64,000 nt of DNA from Scopulibacillus darangshiensis (GCF_004341035.1 NZ_SLXK01000002.1:230488-294487), one strand, 5' to 3'; numbered from the stretch's first letter, positions 17,535 through 25,978 are shown. Notes: a model not told the origin generated them from the sequence alone. Numbers and translations are program-made.

Positions 17535-18473
17535 GTGGCATCCCTTCAGCCTAATCAACATTTATTTTGGTCCTCTGCTAGCGGGGAATGGCTTAAGCAG
17601 CAGATGATTCGGGATCTTCAAATTGAACGAGACGATCTTGCTGGCAAACTGCAAAACATTTTGGCTGATCGTGACCAATATCATATCTATCTTTCGATTG
17701 TGCGTGACCTCTGTCACCATTTTCATAAATATACTGAAGAGCGGCGATTAACCTCCCTAAAGTTTGGAGAAGCAAGCTCTGATATCCCGTTTATTATCGG
17801 TGTTGCCGGTGGCGTTGCCGCGGGAAAAACGACAGCGGCAGCGGTTTTTCGTGAACTGCTTTCACAGCTGCTTGGCACAACCTGTGTTGACGTTGTTTCC
17901 ACTGATAATTTCCTTTTTCCGAACGCCGTTCTTGAAGAAAAAGGAATCACTGAACGCAAAGGATTTCCGGAAAGTTATGATATGGCAGCGCTTATTCAAT
18001 TTTTACAACATGCAAAAACCGGTCAACCTGATCTCACGGTTCCAGTTTATTCACACGACACCTATGATGTCTCTTCTACTGATAAGCAACTTATTCATAA
18101 CCCGAGAATCATTCTATTAGAAGGTATTAATGTTCTTCAGCGGCCGCATAGGAACGGACCGAATGATCAGTTTATTTCCGATTATCTGGACTTTGCCATT
18201 TATGTTGATGCTGAAGAGGATTCAGCTATTAATTGGTACCTTGAGCGCGTTGAAAAACTTTACACCGTGCACCGCGACGATCCCGCATCCTACTTTCACC
18301 GGTTTTCCGGCTTGACTATTCAGGAATTTCGTGAACGTGCGCTGCAGATTTGGCATACAATCAACGGACCCAATCTTAGGGGGCACATTGCGCCGACAAA
18401 AGAACGCGCCAATATCATTTTAAAAAAGGATGCCAATCATAACATTGAAGAGATCTTTATGAGGAAATTCTAG
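17535..18473 (+). CDS. coaA: Type I pantothenate kinase
   Basis: Phosphorylates pantothenate, the first step of coenzyme A synthesis. The P-loop GVAGGVAAGKTT (about residues 90-101) and the family motifs RKGFPESYD, PVYSHDTYD and EGINVLQRP are present. Length (312 residues) is normal. The GTG at 17535 is chosen because AAGGAG ends 11 bases before it; an in-frame GTG at 17523 overlaps that ribosome binding site. It is divergent from the GH18 gene and convergent with the Y-family polymerase gene. The coaA / yqjW-like adjacency also occurs in B. subtilis. Confidence 0.96.
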   Translation: MASLQPNQHLFWSSASGEWLKQQMIRDLQIERDDLAGKLQNILADRDQYHIYLSIVRDLCHHFHKYTEERRLTSLKFGEASSDIPFIIGVAGGVAAGKTTAAAVFRELLSQLLGTTCVDVVSTDNFLFPNAVLEEKGITERKGFPESYDMAALIQFLQHAKTGQPDLTVPVYSHDTYDVSSTDKQLIHNPRIILLEGINVLQRPHRNGPNDQFISDYLDFAIYVDAEEDSAINWYLERVEKLYTVHRDDPASYFHRFSGLTIQEFRERALQIWHTINGPNLRGHIAPTKERANIILKKDANHNIEEIFMRKF

Positions 18474-18554
18474 GGAGGGGAGTAATTTCCGATGAAGGGA
18501 ACGAATAGCTCTCTCGTGCCCGTCAAGCCAAAGGCCACCTACTTCCAAACCTGC

Positions 18555-19814
18555 TTAAGCCTGATGTCCCCCGAGAAGCTTGCTGCGCTCGATCGCTGTG
18601 CCGCCTTTAGTATAAGAAACTGCCCGAAGCAATGCTGTTGATCCATATTTTTCGCGAATCTGGTCCATTGCATACCCCAACTTTCGGCGCTTCTCATAGC
18701 CAGAGTCAAACAGGTTCAGCTGGTATTGATTATCATCGCATGTATTGGAAAGGGTAACTGAAAGCTTTCGGACCGTTTGATGCCGATAAAATTTAGCGAA
18801 TAACTCGAGGCATACATGGTAAATATCCATTGTGACATTGGTCGGCGCGTCGATTGTTTTTGAACGATGAAAACCGCCGGCCCCTTCGGTTTTGCTGTAG
18901 CCGACACCAAGGCTCACCGTCCGTCCGGCCTTGCCAGCTTGCCTGGCTCTTCTGGCTACCTCCTCACACATTTCCAAAAGAACATGCTTAATTTCCTTCG
19001 TATCGTTATAATCCCTTAGCAGGACCTGCCCTTTTGCATAGCTGACCTGTCCCTGCATATTTGGTGCACCGAGCTCAGAATAATCAATTCCCCATGCGTG
19101 ATAGTATAACTGGGCACCCATCACACCGAACTTCTTCTCGAGCAGCTCCCGATTATAACGGGCAAGCTGGCCGACTGACACAATCCCCATTCGATTGAGC
19201 GTGCTCTCAAGCCTAGAACCGATCCCCCACATCTTGCTTAACGGTGTCACCGACCACAGCTTCTTTTGGACATCACCGTACGTCCATTCAGCGATACCGT
19301 CTATTTTGGCATCCAGGTCAAGGCAGCATTTCGCAAGAAGCATGTTCGGCCCGATGCCAACAGCAGATGGCAGACCGGTCTGTTGAAGAATACGGTTGCG
19401 AATCAGGACGGCTGCCTCCCCGGCGGTGCCCCATAAACGTTCGGTGCCATCGAGACAAACAAAGCTTTCATCAATGCTGTATGGATGGATGGCTTCAATC
19501 GGAACAAATTCATTGAGCAATTGTGAAATTTCAATTGAACGTTTTAGGTAATTGGACATGCTGGCATTCACGATGCGGATCTTTGAATGCTTTGGCACCT
19601 CAAACAGCCTGTTGCCGGTCCGAATGCCGAATTCCTTTTTCAGGCGCGGCGAAGCAGCTAGAATCACACTGCCCTGCCGTTTGGTATCACTGACGACAGC
19701 TAAATAGCATTCTAAAGGGTTGAGCCCTAGTTCAACGGCCGCACAGCTCGCAAAAAAGCTCTTCATATCAATACACAGAATTTTTTTGTTTGGCAAATGC
19801 TTTTCCTTTAACAT
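18555..19814 (-). CDS. polYB: Y-family DNA polymerase of the UvrX/YqjW (PolYB) type
   Basis: A translesion polymerase with the catalytic-site motifs LCIDMKSFFAS and YSIDESFVCL, followed by fingers, thumb and a little-finger domain typical of Gram-positive UvrX/YqjW proteins (GRTVSLGVGYS). Its start is uncertain. The promoter and SOS box lie at 19881-19902, so the frame upstream of them cannot be coding. ATG 19814 gives a normal N-terminus; TTG 19796 has a better ribosome binding site (AAAGGA, 7 bases). Error-prone synthesis past lesions is the likely role. It converges on coaA. Confidence 0.9.
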   Translation of the reverse strand: MLKEKHLPNKKILCIDMKSFFASCAAVELGLNPLECYLAVVSDTKRQGSVILAASPRLKKEFGIRTGNRLFEVPKHSKIRIVNASMSNYLKRSIEISQLLNEFVPIEAIHPYSIDESFVCLDGTERLWGTAGEAAVLIRNRILQQTGLPSAVGIGPNMLLAKCCLDLDAKIDGIAEWTYGDVQKKLWSVTPLSKMWGIGSRLESTLNRMGIVSVGQLARYNRELLEKKFGVMGAQLYYHAWGIDYSELGAPNMQGQVSYAKGQVLLRDYNDTKEIKHVLLEMCEEVARRARQAGKAGRTVSLGVGYSKTEGAGGFHRSKTIDAPTNVTMDIYHVCLELFAKFYRHQTVRKLSVTLSNTCDDNQYQLNLFDSGYEKRRKLGYAMDQIREKYGSTALLRAVSYTKGGTAIERSKLLGGHQA

Positions 19815-19880
19815 CGACATCACCATCAAAAACGAATTTGTAGGTCTATTGACCAGGATCAATATTCCTGCGGTATTTAT

Positions 19881-19902
19881 ATTATATGCGAATGTTCGTT
19901 CG
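19881..19902 (-). promoter_or_regulatory. LexA-type SOS box and -10 of polYB
   Basis: On the minus strand CGAACGAACATTCG (19889-19902) matches the Bacillus LexA operator CGAACRNRYGTTYC at most positions. TATAAT (19881-19886) follows two bases later. Overlap of operator and core promoter fits LexA repression. Confidence 0.55.
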
Positions 19903-19940
19903 TTTAACAATGGTAAATTATAGATGTAAGTAAATTAGGA

Positions 19941-20801
19941 TCAGTCTTTTAAATAAGGCGATACAATTTGAAGAAGTTCATCCATTTTTCGAGCATTCCG
20001 GCCATACATCTCCTTGGCGGCGGCAGATGTTGTTGACAAGGCGAACAGCTCCAGATCAGCCTGGCATTTCTTAATATTAGCCAGCAATAACGGCTTTTCT
20101 TGCGGCGCTGCCACCTCAATCTTGTCATCAAATAAATCAACGGTTAATTGTCCGTTCCCATCTACCTGACCAAGAAAAACATTTTCAATTGCCACTCCCA
20201 ATTTAGATAGTTCACCTTTAAGCCAGTTTCGATTCAAACCAATTGTTGACAGAGGTTCATCCAGAATTTCACCATCCATGATTACCGTCTGAGGCTCCTT
20301 AATCGGGGCAACAGGCAGCCCAAGATCTGACGCTGTCAGCGGCTGTTTTTCTTTTTTAAGAAGGACACTGAGGTCGCCAGTCGGTTCAAGCAAAGCGAAT
20401 TCAACATCTGCCACTTGAAAAACATTTCTTTTTCGCAGCAGCTCCAACAATTCATCTGTCGAATACTTTTCCTTTTTTAAATTATCTTCCATAACTTTAC
20501 CGTTTTTAATGAAAATTGTTCCATTCCCTTCTACAAAATCACGGATTTTTTTATTTTTCAGCGATACAATGTTAATGAGAAGAGGAACTGCAGAAAAAAT
20601 GACGATCCCGATAATGCCGTAAAAAATATTATTTTCGAGCCCCATGGCCACCTCACCGGCTATGCTTCCGATGGTAATGCCAGTTACATATTCAAAAAAG
20701 GATAGTTGAGAAATTTGTTTTTTACCCAGCCACTTGGTAACCAAGAATAGAACGATTAAAAAAAGTAATGACCTAACAACGATGTCTAACCATTCAGGCA
20801 T
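19941..20801 (-). CDS. DUF421 (YetF/YcaP-like) membrane protein, last gene of the spoVA2mob-like operon
   Basis: A 286-residue protein with three N-terminal membrane segments (about 8-80) and a soluble C-terminal YetF-type domain containing the conserved STDELLELLRKRNVF and VADVEFALLEPTG segments. The last 60 residues form a helical DUF1657-like extension (KKCQADLELFALSTTSAAAKE resembles the two small DUF1657 proteins of this operon). In the mobile spoVA2mob operons of heat-resistant Bacillus spores the last gene is likewise a DUF421/DUF1657 protein. A good ribosome binding site (AAAGGAG) precedes the ATG. The role in spore heat resistance is inferred from context. Confidence 0.88.
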   Translation of the reverse strand: MPEWLDIVVRSLLFLIVLFLVTKWLGKKQISQLSFFEYVTGITIGSIAGEVAMGLENNIFYGIIGIVIFSAVPLLINIVSLKNKKIRDFVEGNGTIFIKNGKVMEDNLKKEKYSTDELLELLRKRNVFQVADVEFALLEPTGDLSVLLKKEKQPLTASDLGLPVAPIKEPQTVIMDGEILDEPLSTIGLNRNWLKGELSKLGVAIENVFLGQVDGNGQLTVDLFDDKIEVAAPQEKPLLLANIKKCQADLELFALSTTSAAAKEMYGRNARKMDELLQIVSPYLKD

Positions 20802-20827
20802 AATCTTTTACTCCTTTAAATTCAAGC

Positions 20828-21034
20828 TTAAAATCCTTTATATTGTGCTTCCTCCCGCTCTAATTCCCCGACTCGCTTTTGTAAATCCTCTGCCACCCTT
20901 GCTGCCAGCACTCGGGACTCATCAAAAGCCTTCTTTGCCGTTTTGTCCTCGCTTTGAACTGTTAAGCTGGACAAAATAGCCTCAATGCTCTTGACACTTG
21001 CCAAGGATTGCTTGACTTGTGAACCGATAGTCAT
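20828..21034 (-). CDS. DUF1657 protein (second copy)
   Basis: A 68-residue, wholly helical protein (MTIGSQVKQSLASVKSIEA) belonging to the DUF1657 family found with spoVA-type genes. It closely resembles the first gene of the operon at 23447-23653, with the same length and the same start MT-I-SQVKQ. It is preceded by AGGAGGAAAAC and lies 11 bases after spoVAEb. Biochemical function is unknown. Confidence 0.88.
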   Translation of the reverse strand: MTIGSQVKQSLASVKSIEAILSSLTVQSEDKTAKKAFDESRVLAARVAEDLQKRVGELEREEAQYKGF

Positions 21035-21045
21035 TTGTTTTCCTC

Positions 21046-21396
21046 CTAACCTTTTGGTCTAAAGAAAATCGCCCCAATAACCCCAAAGACAATTGCCGCT
21101 GAAATCCCCGAGCTTGTCACTTCAAACATCCCGGTAATAACCCCGATTAATCCGTGCTGGCGGGCCTCGTCCATAGCCCCATGGACAAGAGAATTGCCAA
21201 AACTGGTGATCGGAACCGTGACCCCGGCGCCGGCAAAATCAATCAAAGGTTCATAAAGGCCAAATCCATCTAAGATAGCACCGACGACGACGAGAATGCT
21301 TAAGGTGTGAGCAGGCGTAAGCTTCAGAACATCAAACATGATTTGGCCAATGGCGCAGATTCCGCCTCCGACGAGAAAGGCCCATAGAAATATCAT
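21046..21396 (-). CDS. spoVAE: Stage V sporulation protein AE (SpoVAEb type)
   Basis: A 116-residue polytopic protein with glycine-rich membrane segments (FLVGGGICAIGQ, GFGLYEPLIDFAGAGVTVPITSFG). It is a component of the SpoVA channel in the spore inner membrane that moves dipicolinic acid with calcium in during sporulation and out during germination. The ATG overlaps the spoVAD stop by four bases. Length and motifs fit the short SpoVAEb form rather than the longer SpoVAEa. Confidence 0.95.
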   Translation of the reverse strand: MIFLWAFLVGGGICAIGQIMFDVLKLTPAHTLSILVVVGAILDGFGLYEPLIDFAGAGVTVPITSFGNSLVHGAMDEARQHGLIGVITGMFEVTSSGISAAIVFGVIGAIFFRPKG

Positions 21397-22409
21397 GACA
21401 GATCACCTCCGGCTTCGATCGAAACAGCATGCGCAATGCATGGAATTGATTCATTTTGTTGAAAGGTTAGCGGCGACAAAAGCGCCCCTGTCGCGACGAC
21501 AAGCATCCGATTGATGTCACCCTTCTTCATCCTATTAAGTAAATGACCGTATACAACGGCGGCTGAACACCCCGAACCGCTCGCCCCGGAAAGAACCGGC
21601 TGATCATCCCGGTAAATCAACAGTCCGCAATCCTGGTACTTTTCTTCTTCGATTGCCAGTCCATGCTTTTTAAACATATCTAAAGAAACGTTTCTGCCAA
21701 TATTACCAAGGTCACCTGTAACGATGAGATCGTAATACGTTGGGTCAACATTTCTCTCCTTTAAGTGGGCTTCAATGGTATCGACGGCAGCAGGGGCCAT
21801 AGCACCACCCATGTTAAAAGGATCGGTTAATCCCATGTCCACAACCTTGCCGATGGTAGCGGAGGTCACTCGGGGTCCTATTCCCTGATTTTTCAATAAC
21901 GCTACCCCGGCTCCAGTCACGGTCCATTGGGCCGTCGGCGGCTTTTGTCCCCCGTATTCCGTGGGGTAACGGAATTGCTTTTCAACGGATGAATTATGAC
22001 TGACTGAACCGGTCAACAGACAGGTTGCTCCCCCGCCGTTGACAATAAAAGCACCGAGCGCCAATCCTTCCATTGATGTTGAACAGGCGCCGAATAGTCC
22101 AAGGTAGGGTGATCCGATTGTTCTCATAGCAAAGCTCGTCGGCGTGATTTGATTAATAAGATCGCCGCCAAGAAAAAATTGCACTTGTTCCTTTTGAATC
22201 TGCCCCTTTTCAATGGCTTTCTGGCAGGCTTCCTCAAGTAAAATTTTATTAGCCTTCTCAAACGTATCTTGTTCAAGCCAGGTATCTGAATGCAACAGAT
22301 CAAAATCATCCGGGATCCGGCCGTCGGCTTCGAACGGTCCGCCCACGGTACCTGTCGAGACAATGACCGGTTTTTGATCAAACAGCCATGTACGGTGACC
22401 GGTGAGCAT
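21393..22409 (-). CDS. spoVAD: Stage V sporulation protein AD
   Basis: The soluble DPA-binding subunit of the SpoVA channel, with a thiolase-like fold. Motifs include MLTGHRTWLFDQKPVIVSTG at the start, GACSTSMEG, DLGNIGR and SGASGSGCSA. The start ATG at 22409 shares a base with the spoVAC stop codon (TAATG) and has GGGGTGG upstream; the earlier in-frame ATG at 22424 lies inside spoVAC. Length is 338 residues, as in B. subtilis. Confidence 0.96.
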   Translation of the reverse strand: MLTGHRTWLFDQKPVIVSTGTVGGPFEADGRIPDDFDLLHSDTWLEQDTFEKANKILLEEACQKAIEKGQIQKEQVQFFLGGDLINQITPTSFAMRTIGSPYLGLFGACSTSMEGLALGAFIVNGGGATCLLTGSVSHNSSVEKQFRYPTEYGGQKPPTAQWTVTGAGVALLKNQGIGPRVTSATIGKVVDMGLTDPFNMGGAMAPAAVDTIEAHLKERNVDPTYYDLIVTGDLGNIGRNVSLDMFKKHGLAIEEEKYQDCGLLIYRDDQPVLSGASGSGCSAAVVYGHLLNRMKKGDINRMLVVATGALLSPLTFQQNESIPCIAHAVSIEAGGDLS

Positions 22410-22888
22410 TATAGTCCACCCCACTGAATTAAGATTGTCTTAACTAATGCAACGATAAATGCGGCAAATACCCCTGAAATGATCACCGAGCCCGCTAATT
22501 TAAAAATATTGCCGCCGACCCCTAAGATGAAGCCCTCAGACCGATGTTCAATAGCAGCCGAGATGACCGCATTGCCGAAGCCTGTTACAGGAACGGCGGT
22601 ACCTGCTCCACCGAATTGAGCGATCCGGTCATAGACACCAAATCCGGTTAACAGCATGGCTATAAAGATTAATGTCGCTACAGTCGGATTGCCTGCCGTT
22701 TGGTCGGTAAAATTGAAAAAGTAAATGTAAAACAATTGAATCGCTTGGCCGATGATACAAATGATTCCCCCGACTAAATAGGCTTTGAGAATGTTCTTTA
22801 AAATCGGGCGTTTGGTTTCCCGCTGACTTTGAAAGTCTTTATATTCCTGTTGAACTGGCGTTAATTTTTTCTTTTTTTGATTTGCCAT
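22409..22888 (-). CDS. spoVAC: Stage V sporulation protein AC
   Basis: A 159-residue membrane subunit of the SpoVA DPA channel; in B. subtilis the homologue behaves as a mechanosensitive channel. A basic N-terminus (ANQKKKKLTPVQQEY) precedes four or so membrane segments, with the conserved GFGVYDRIAQFGGAGTAVPVTGFG. The ATG at 22888 is chosen because AGGTGA lies six bases before it. It is coupled to spoVAD. Confidence 0.96.
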   Translation of the reverse strand: MANQKKKKLTPVQQEYKDFQSQRETKRPILKNILKAYLVGGIICIIGQAIQLFYIYFFNFTDQTAGNPTVATLIFIAMLLTGFGVYDRIAQFGGAGTAVPVTGFGNAVISAAIEHRSEGFILGVGGNIFKLAGSVIISGVFAAFIVALVKTILIQWGGL

Positions 22889-22906
22889 AACGATCACCTG
22901 TTTTTC

Positions 22907-23374
22907 CTATGTTTTTTCTTTCATTAGTTTTTTGAGATGGTTGAGTGTCTTTTTAAGCTTATCCTCATCCACTTTATTTGCCTTGATTTCCTTCTCCAAT
23001 CGCTCAATTTCCAAAAAAATCTTTTGGTCAGTTGATACGTTGATTTTGTATCGTGGATACTTTTTCGATAAACCCGATTTCACTTGGCTTTCGATTTTTA
23101 TTAAGCGGAACCTGTCATGCTGCAGGACCTTGAACGCCAAAAGCAGTTCTTTATCAGTATTAACAGCACGTACCTTGGTAATATCTTTTCTCTTAGCGAG
23201 CTCTTGTTCTGCCTGATTTGAAACCGACTGGTCATTCACCTTTTTATTGCTTATCTCCGTAAATTGGCCGTTATTTTTATTATGGTCCTGACCGCTATGT
23301 GCCGAACATCCGGCAAGGCCGGCCGACAAAATAATAATAGGTATAAAATAATAAATAAAGGCTTTGGTATTCAT
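22907..23374 (-). CDS. YhcN/YlaJ-type sporulation lipoprotein
   Basis: A 155-residue lipoprotein with signal MNTKAFIYYFIPIIILSAGL and lipobox LAGC, followed by a polar stretch and a YhcN/YlaJ-like domain (KVRAVNTDKELLLAFKVLQH, ending in a Lys/Glu-rich helix). Members of this family sit in the spore inner membrane. Position two in the operon is exactly where spoVA2mob operons carry their YhcN/YlaJ gene. GAAGGGGGAA precedes the ATG. Confidence 0.88.
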   Translation of the reverse strand: MNTKAFIYYFIPIIILSAGLAGCSAHSGQDHNKNNGQFTEISNKKVNDQSVSNQAEQELAKRKDITKVRAVNTDKELLLAFKVLQHDRFRLIKIESQVKSGLSKKYPRYKINVSTDQKIFLEIERLEKEIKANKVDEDKLKKTLNHLKKLMKEKT

Positions 23375-23446
23375 ACTGTATTCCCCCTTCTTATGTAGGT
23401 TTGAAAAAGAGGCTGGCTGGACACCACCCCCCCTTCATTATGACTT

Positions 23447-23653
23447 TTATTGTTGCGTATATTGTGGTTCTTCTTGTTCAATTTCCTGAACACGCGGTTC
23501 CAGTGTGTTCACAATCATTTGTGTTTGCTGAGCAGCATTTTGATAAAGCTGCTTGGCATTCTTATTATCAGTTCCGAGTGCAAAGGTTTCCAAGCTGGCC
23601 TGAGCACTTTTCAAACCCGCTAAAGTCTGTTTAACTTGGCTGATGACAGTCAT
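23447..23653 (-). CDS. DUF1657 protein, first gene of the spoVA2mob-like operon
   Basis: A 68-residue helical DUF1657 protein (MTVISQVKQTLAGLKSAQAS). ATG 23653 is preferred over a GTG at 23662 because AAAGGAG lies eight bases before it and the result aligns exactly with the second DUF1657 copy. A sigma-G-like promoter lies about 35-60 bases upstream. Function is unknown; its gene leads the heat-resistance-linked operon in spoVA2mob elements. Confidence 0.88.
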   Translation of the reverse strand: MTVISQVKQTLAGLKSAQASLETFALGTDNKNAKQLYQNAAQQTQMIVNTLEPRVQEIEQEEPQYTQQ

Positions 23654-23686
23654 TATAGTCACTCCTTTAAAATCTTCTTACATATT

Positions 23687-23715
23687 TAGAATGGATCATT
23701 AAAAAAGATTTATGA
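23687..23715 (-). promoter_or_regulatory. Sigma-G-like promoter of the spoVA2mob-like operon
   Basis: On the minus strand TCATA (23711-23715), a 17-base spacer and CATTCTA (23687-23693) fit the forespore sigma-G consensus (GHATR, 17-18 bases, CATNHTA). Forespore expression is what the operon's gene content predicts. Confidence 0.6.
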
Positions 23716-23833
23716 TATCCAAATTAACCCATTTGTTCGCCAGGACTTAGGGGTGACTAGAATGAGTATTGCTCAAAGAAAGGATAAATGCGATAATTTT
23801 CCATAGAACACCTGCGGATCGGAGGGAATATGA

Positions 23834-24412
23834 ATGGACAAAAAAAAGGCTAGTGGACCAAACATTGTGAAGGAAACAGGATGGACAGTAGAGGATTATT
23901 ACCAATTGCCAGAGGATGGAAATCAATATGAGATTATTCGTGGACAACTCGAACTCAAACCCTCACCCACAACAACTCATCAGCGGATGAGTCAACGGTT
24001 AGAATTCATGTTAATAGGTTCATGCGAGAATGAGTTTATCATTATGGATGCACCTGTCGATGTTATTTTATCTGAAAATGAAACAAGACAACCCGATATT
24101 TTAATGATTCACCGCAACCGGGAAGATATTATTAAGGAATATGCTGTTGTCGGCCCCCCGGATCTGGTTATTGAAATTCTCTCCCCAACAAGCGCCAAGC
24201 GGGATCGGACAGTGAAAAAGGAAAGCTACGCACAATTTGGCGTGACAGAATACTGGATTGCAGACCCGTTTAATCTAACAATTGAACAGTACGTCCTCAC
24301 ATCTCAAAACATGCCTTATGACTTGCTTCATGTTTTTGGAGCTGATGATACAGTGACATCGAAACATTTACCTTGTGTTTCTTTTATTGTTAAGGAAGTG
24401 TTAAAGCTATAG
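23834..24412 (+). CDS. Uma2-family (DUF820) PD-(D/E)XK nuclease-like protein
   Basis: A 192-residue protein of the Uma2/DUF820 restriction-endonuclease-fold family. The core carries QPDILMI, PDLVIEILSPTS and a following basic/hydrophobic KKESYAQFGVTEYWIADP, which correspond to the D..E.K active site. GGAGGG precedes the ATG. It is a single gene on the plus strand between two minus-strand sporulation loci. Its biological role is unknown; the family is common in cyanobacteria and scattered in Bacillales, which may reflect transfer. Confidence 0.85.
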   Translation: MDKKKASGPNIVKETGWTVEDYYQLPEDGNQYEIIRGQLELKPSPTTTHQRMSQRLEFMLIGSCENEFIIMDAPVDVILSENETRQPDILMIHRNREDIIKEYAVVGPPDLVIEILSPTSAKRDRTVKKESYAQFGVTEYWIADPFNLTIEQYVLTSQNMPYDLLHVFGADDTVTSKHLPCVSFIVKEVLKL

Positions 24413-24473
24413 AAAAAAGACAAGAACAACATCGCTGACGCTGCCCTTGCCACTCCATGTGTCAATCTTAATT

Positions 24474-25112
24474 CTATTGCAAAAAGCCGGTCGGGCTGAT
24501 CGGAAAGAGCTTGCCTCCTAAGGCAAAGGATGTCCTTCCCGTTTCTTCAGAGACGACTAAAATCAGTGCGTCGCTAAGTTCAGAAAGACCTAAAGCTGCC
24601 CGATGCCTTGTTCCAAGCTTACGGTCGCCTACGATGGAATGCGTCAGCGGCAGCACATTTCCGGCTGAGACGATCATGTTTTCCTGAATAATAACAGCAC
24701 CGTCATGGAGCGGTCCCCCAGGGTAAAAAATGGACTCAAGCAAAGGGAAGGTTAACGTTGCACCCACCCGTGTCCCGGGCTGAATCAAATCATCCAATAG
24801 ATCATCCCTTTGGATAACAATCAAGGCGCCATGATTTCGTTCTGACATGTGCTGAAGAGCTGTCGACAGCGTCGGATAACAATCCGTATAAGGAGCAAGG
24901 TAAAACTTTAAATAATAAGATGCAGCAGTGGATTGAAAATTCCCGAATATACCCTGGATTTGTTCAAATTCCTTTAGAATGCAGCATTGCTTATGATCTA
25001 GGGCATCCGTGATATGGCTGATCTCATGCTTCATTTCATCAATAAATCCCATTAATTTTTGTCTCGTCACAGGTGACAATTCCGGTTCCGCTGGATCATG
25101 ATTGTCTAACAT
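24474..25112 (-). CDS. cdaS: Sporulation-type diadenylate cyclase CdaS
   Basis: Makes cyclic di-AMP from two ATP. The 212-residue protein has an N-terminal two-helix regulatory segment (about 1-65) and a DAC (DisA_N) domain with the catalytic motifs PLHDGAVI and GTRHRAALG. The absence of membrane segments and the helical N-terminus distinguish CdaS from CdaA and DisA. In B. subtilis CdaS acts in the forespore and affects germination, which fits the spoVA neighbour. GGAGGTATAAG precedes the ATG. Confidence 0.9.
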   Translation of the reverse strand: MLDNHDPAEPELSPVTRQKLMGFIDEMKHEISHITDALDHKQCCILKEFEQIQGIFGNFQSTAASYYLKFYLAPYTDCYPTLSTALQHMSERNHGALIVIQRDDLLDDLIQPGTRVGATLTFPLLESIFYPGGPLHDGAVIIQENMIVSAGNVLPLTHSIVGDRKLGTRHRAALGLSELSDALILVVSEETGRTSFALGGKLFPISPTGFLQ

Positions 25113-25180
25113 CTTATACCTCCACCGCTTTAATCTTCCAATTTTACCTTTACCATTTGATAAAAAAACTATACCTGATG

Positions 25181-25978
25181 TTATTTCATTTTAAACAAGC
25201 CTCCGGCAATCGCTTCAACCAAACGCGGAAACAGCTGATACAACCGGGATCCTGTACTCATGGTCCAGGGCAGATTAATCTCTCTTTTCTTCGTGCCTAT
25301 CGCAGCAATGACCTTGCTCGCCACATGTTCCGGTTCAATCATAAAGCGGTTGACACTCGCTGTATAACCGCCTTCAGGATCGGCAATGTGGAAAAAATTT
25401 GTCCGGATCGGTCCGGGATTAACGGCGGTCACTTGAACCCCTTGATCCTCAAGTTCCATCCTAAGCCCGTTTGTAAAGCCAAGGACAGCATGTTTGCTTG
25501 CTGAATATACGGTGGACTTAGGTGTTGCCAGTTTGCCGGCAATTGATGCAATATTAATGATATGACCGCTTCTTCGTTCGATCATATGCGGGACGGCCAT
25601 TCTCGTGCAAGCCATTAACCCGACAACATTGACGTCGAACATGCTCTTAATATCCTTGAGCGTTGCATCCGTGAAATAATCGAAAATGCCGAAGCCGGCA
25701 TTATTGATCAATACATCTATATGGCCATGTTTTTTTAAAATAGCGGTAAAAACATCTTGAATGGCATCCAAGTCACTAATATCAAGAGAATGGACATCAG
25801 CCTCGATTTGATAGTGTTCCTTTATAACCCTTTGTGCTTCCTTAAGCTTGTCCAGGGACCTGGCTATAAGGATCGGCAGTGCCCCTTGACTCGCCGCAAG
25901 CATCGCCATTTCTCTTCCTATTCCGCCCGAGGCTCCTGTAATGACTACGATATGATTTGTTAGACGTCGATTGGACAT
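25181..25978 (-). CDS. yqjQ: SDR-family oxidoreductase (YqjQ-like)
   Basis: A 265-residue classical short-chain dehydrogenase with the nucleotide-binding GASGGIGREMA, NNAGFG, catalytic Ser in IASIAG and YSASKHA (Tyr-x-x-x-Lys). Substrate is unknown. The start overlaps the end of the MBL hydrolase gene by 19 bases, as in the yqjP-yqjQ pair of B. subtilis. GGGGGAC precedes the ATG. Confidence 0.9.
   Translation of the reverse strand: MSNRRLTNHIVVITGASGGIGREMAMLAASQGALPILIARSLDKLKEAQRVIKEHYQIEADVHSLDISDLDAIQDVFTAILKKHGHIDVLINNAGFGIFDYFTDATLKDIKSMFDVNVVGLMACTRMAVPHMIERRSGHIINIASIAGKLATPKSTVYSASKHAVLGFTNGLRMELEDQGVQVTAVNPGPIRTNFFHIADPEGGYTASVNRFMIEPEHVASKVIAAIGTKKREINLPWTMSTGSRLYQLFPRLVEAIAGGLFKMK

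Noticed and set aside
18492-18650. Plus-strand frame beginning with a good ribosome binding site (GGGAGGGG) after coaA, MKGTNSSLVPVKPKATYFQT
   Set aside because: Most of it is antisense to the polymerase gene, it resembles nothing known, and the region only happens to be open in that frame.
19941-23715. Tn1546-like transposon around the spoVA2mob-type operon
   Set aside because: No transposase, resolvase or terminal inverted repeats were seen between 16 and 25 kb; mobility can only be suspected.
23760-23807. 14-codon frame MSIAQRKDKCDNFP upstream of the Uma2 gene
   Set aside because: There is a weak ribosome binding site, but no hydrophobic or other recognisable character and no terminator; chance is the simpler explanation.
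25113-25180. Sigma-F or sigma-G promoter for cdaS
   Set aside because: GTATA and GGTAAAATTG occur, but their spacing (21 bases) does not fit either consensus, so no promoter is claimed.
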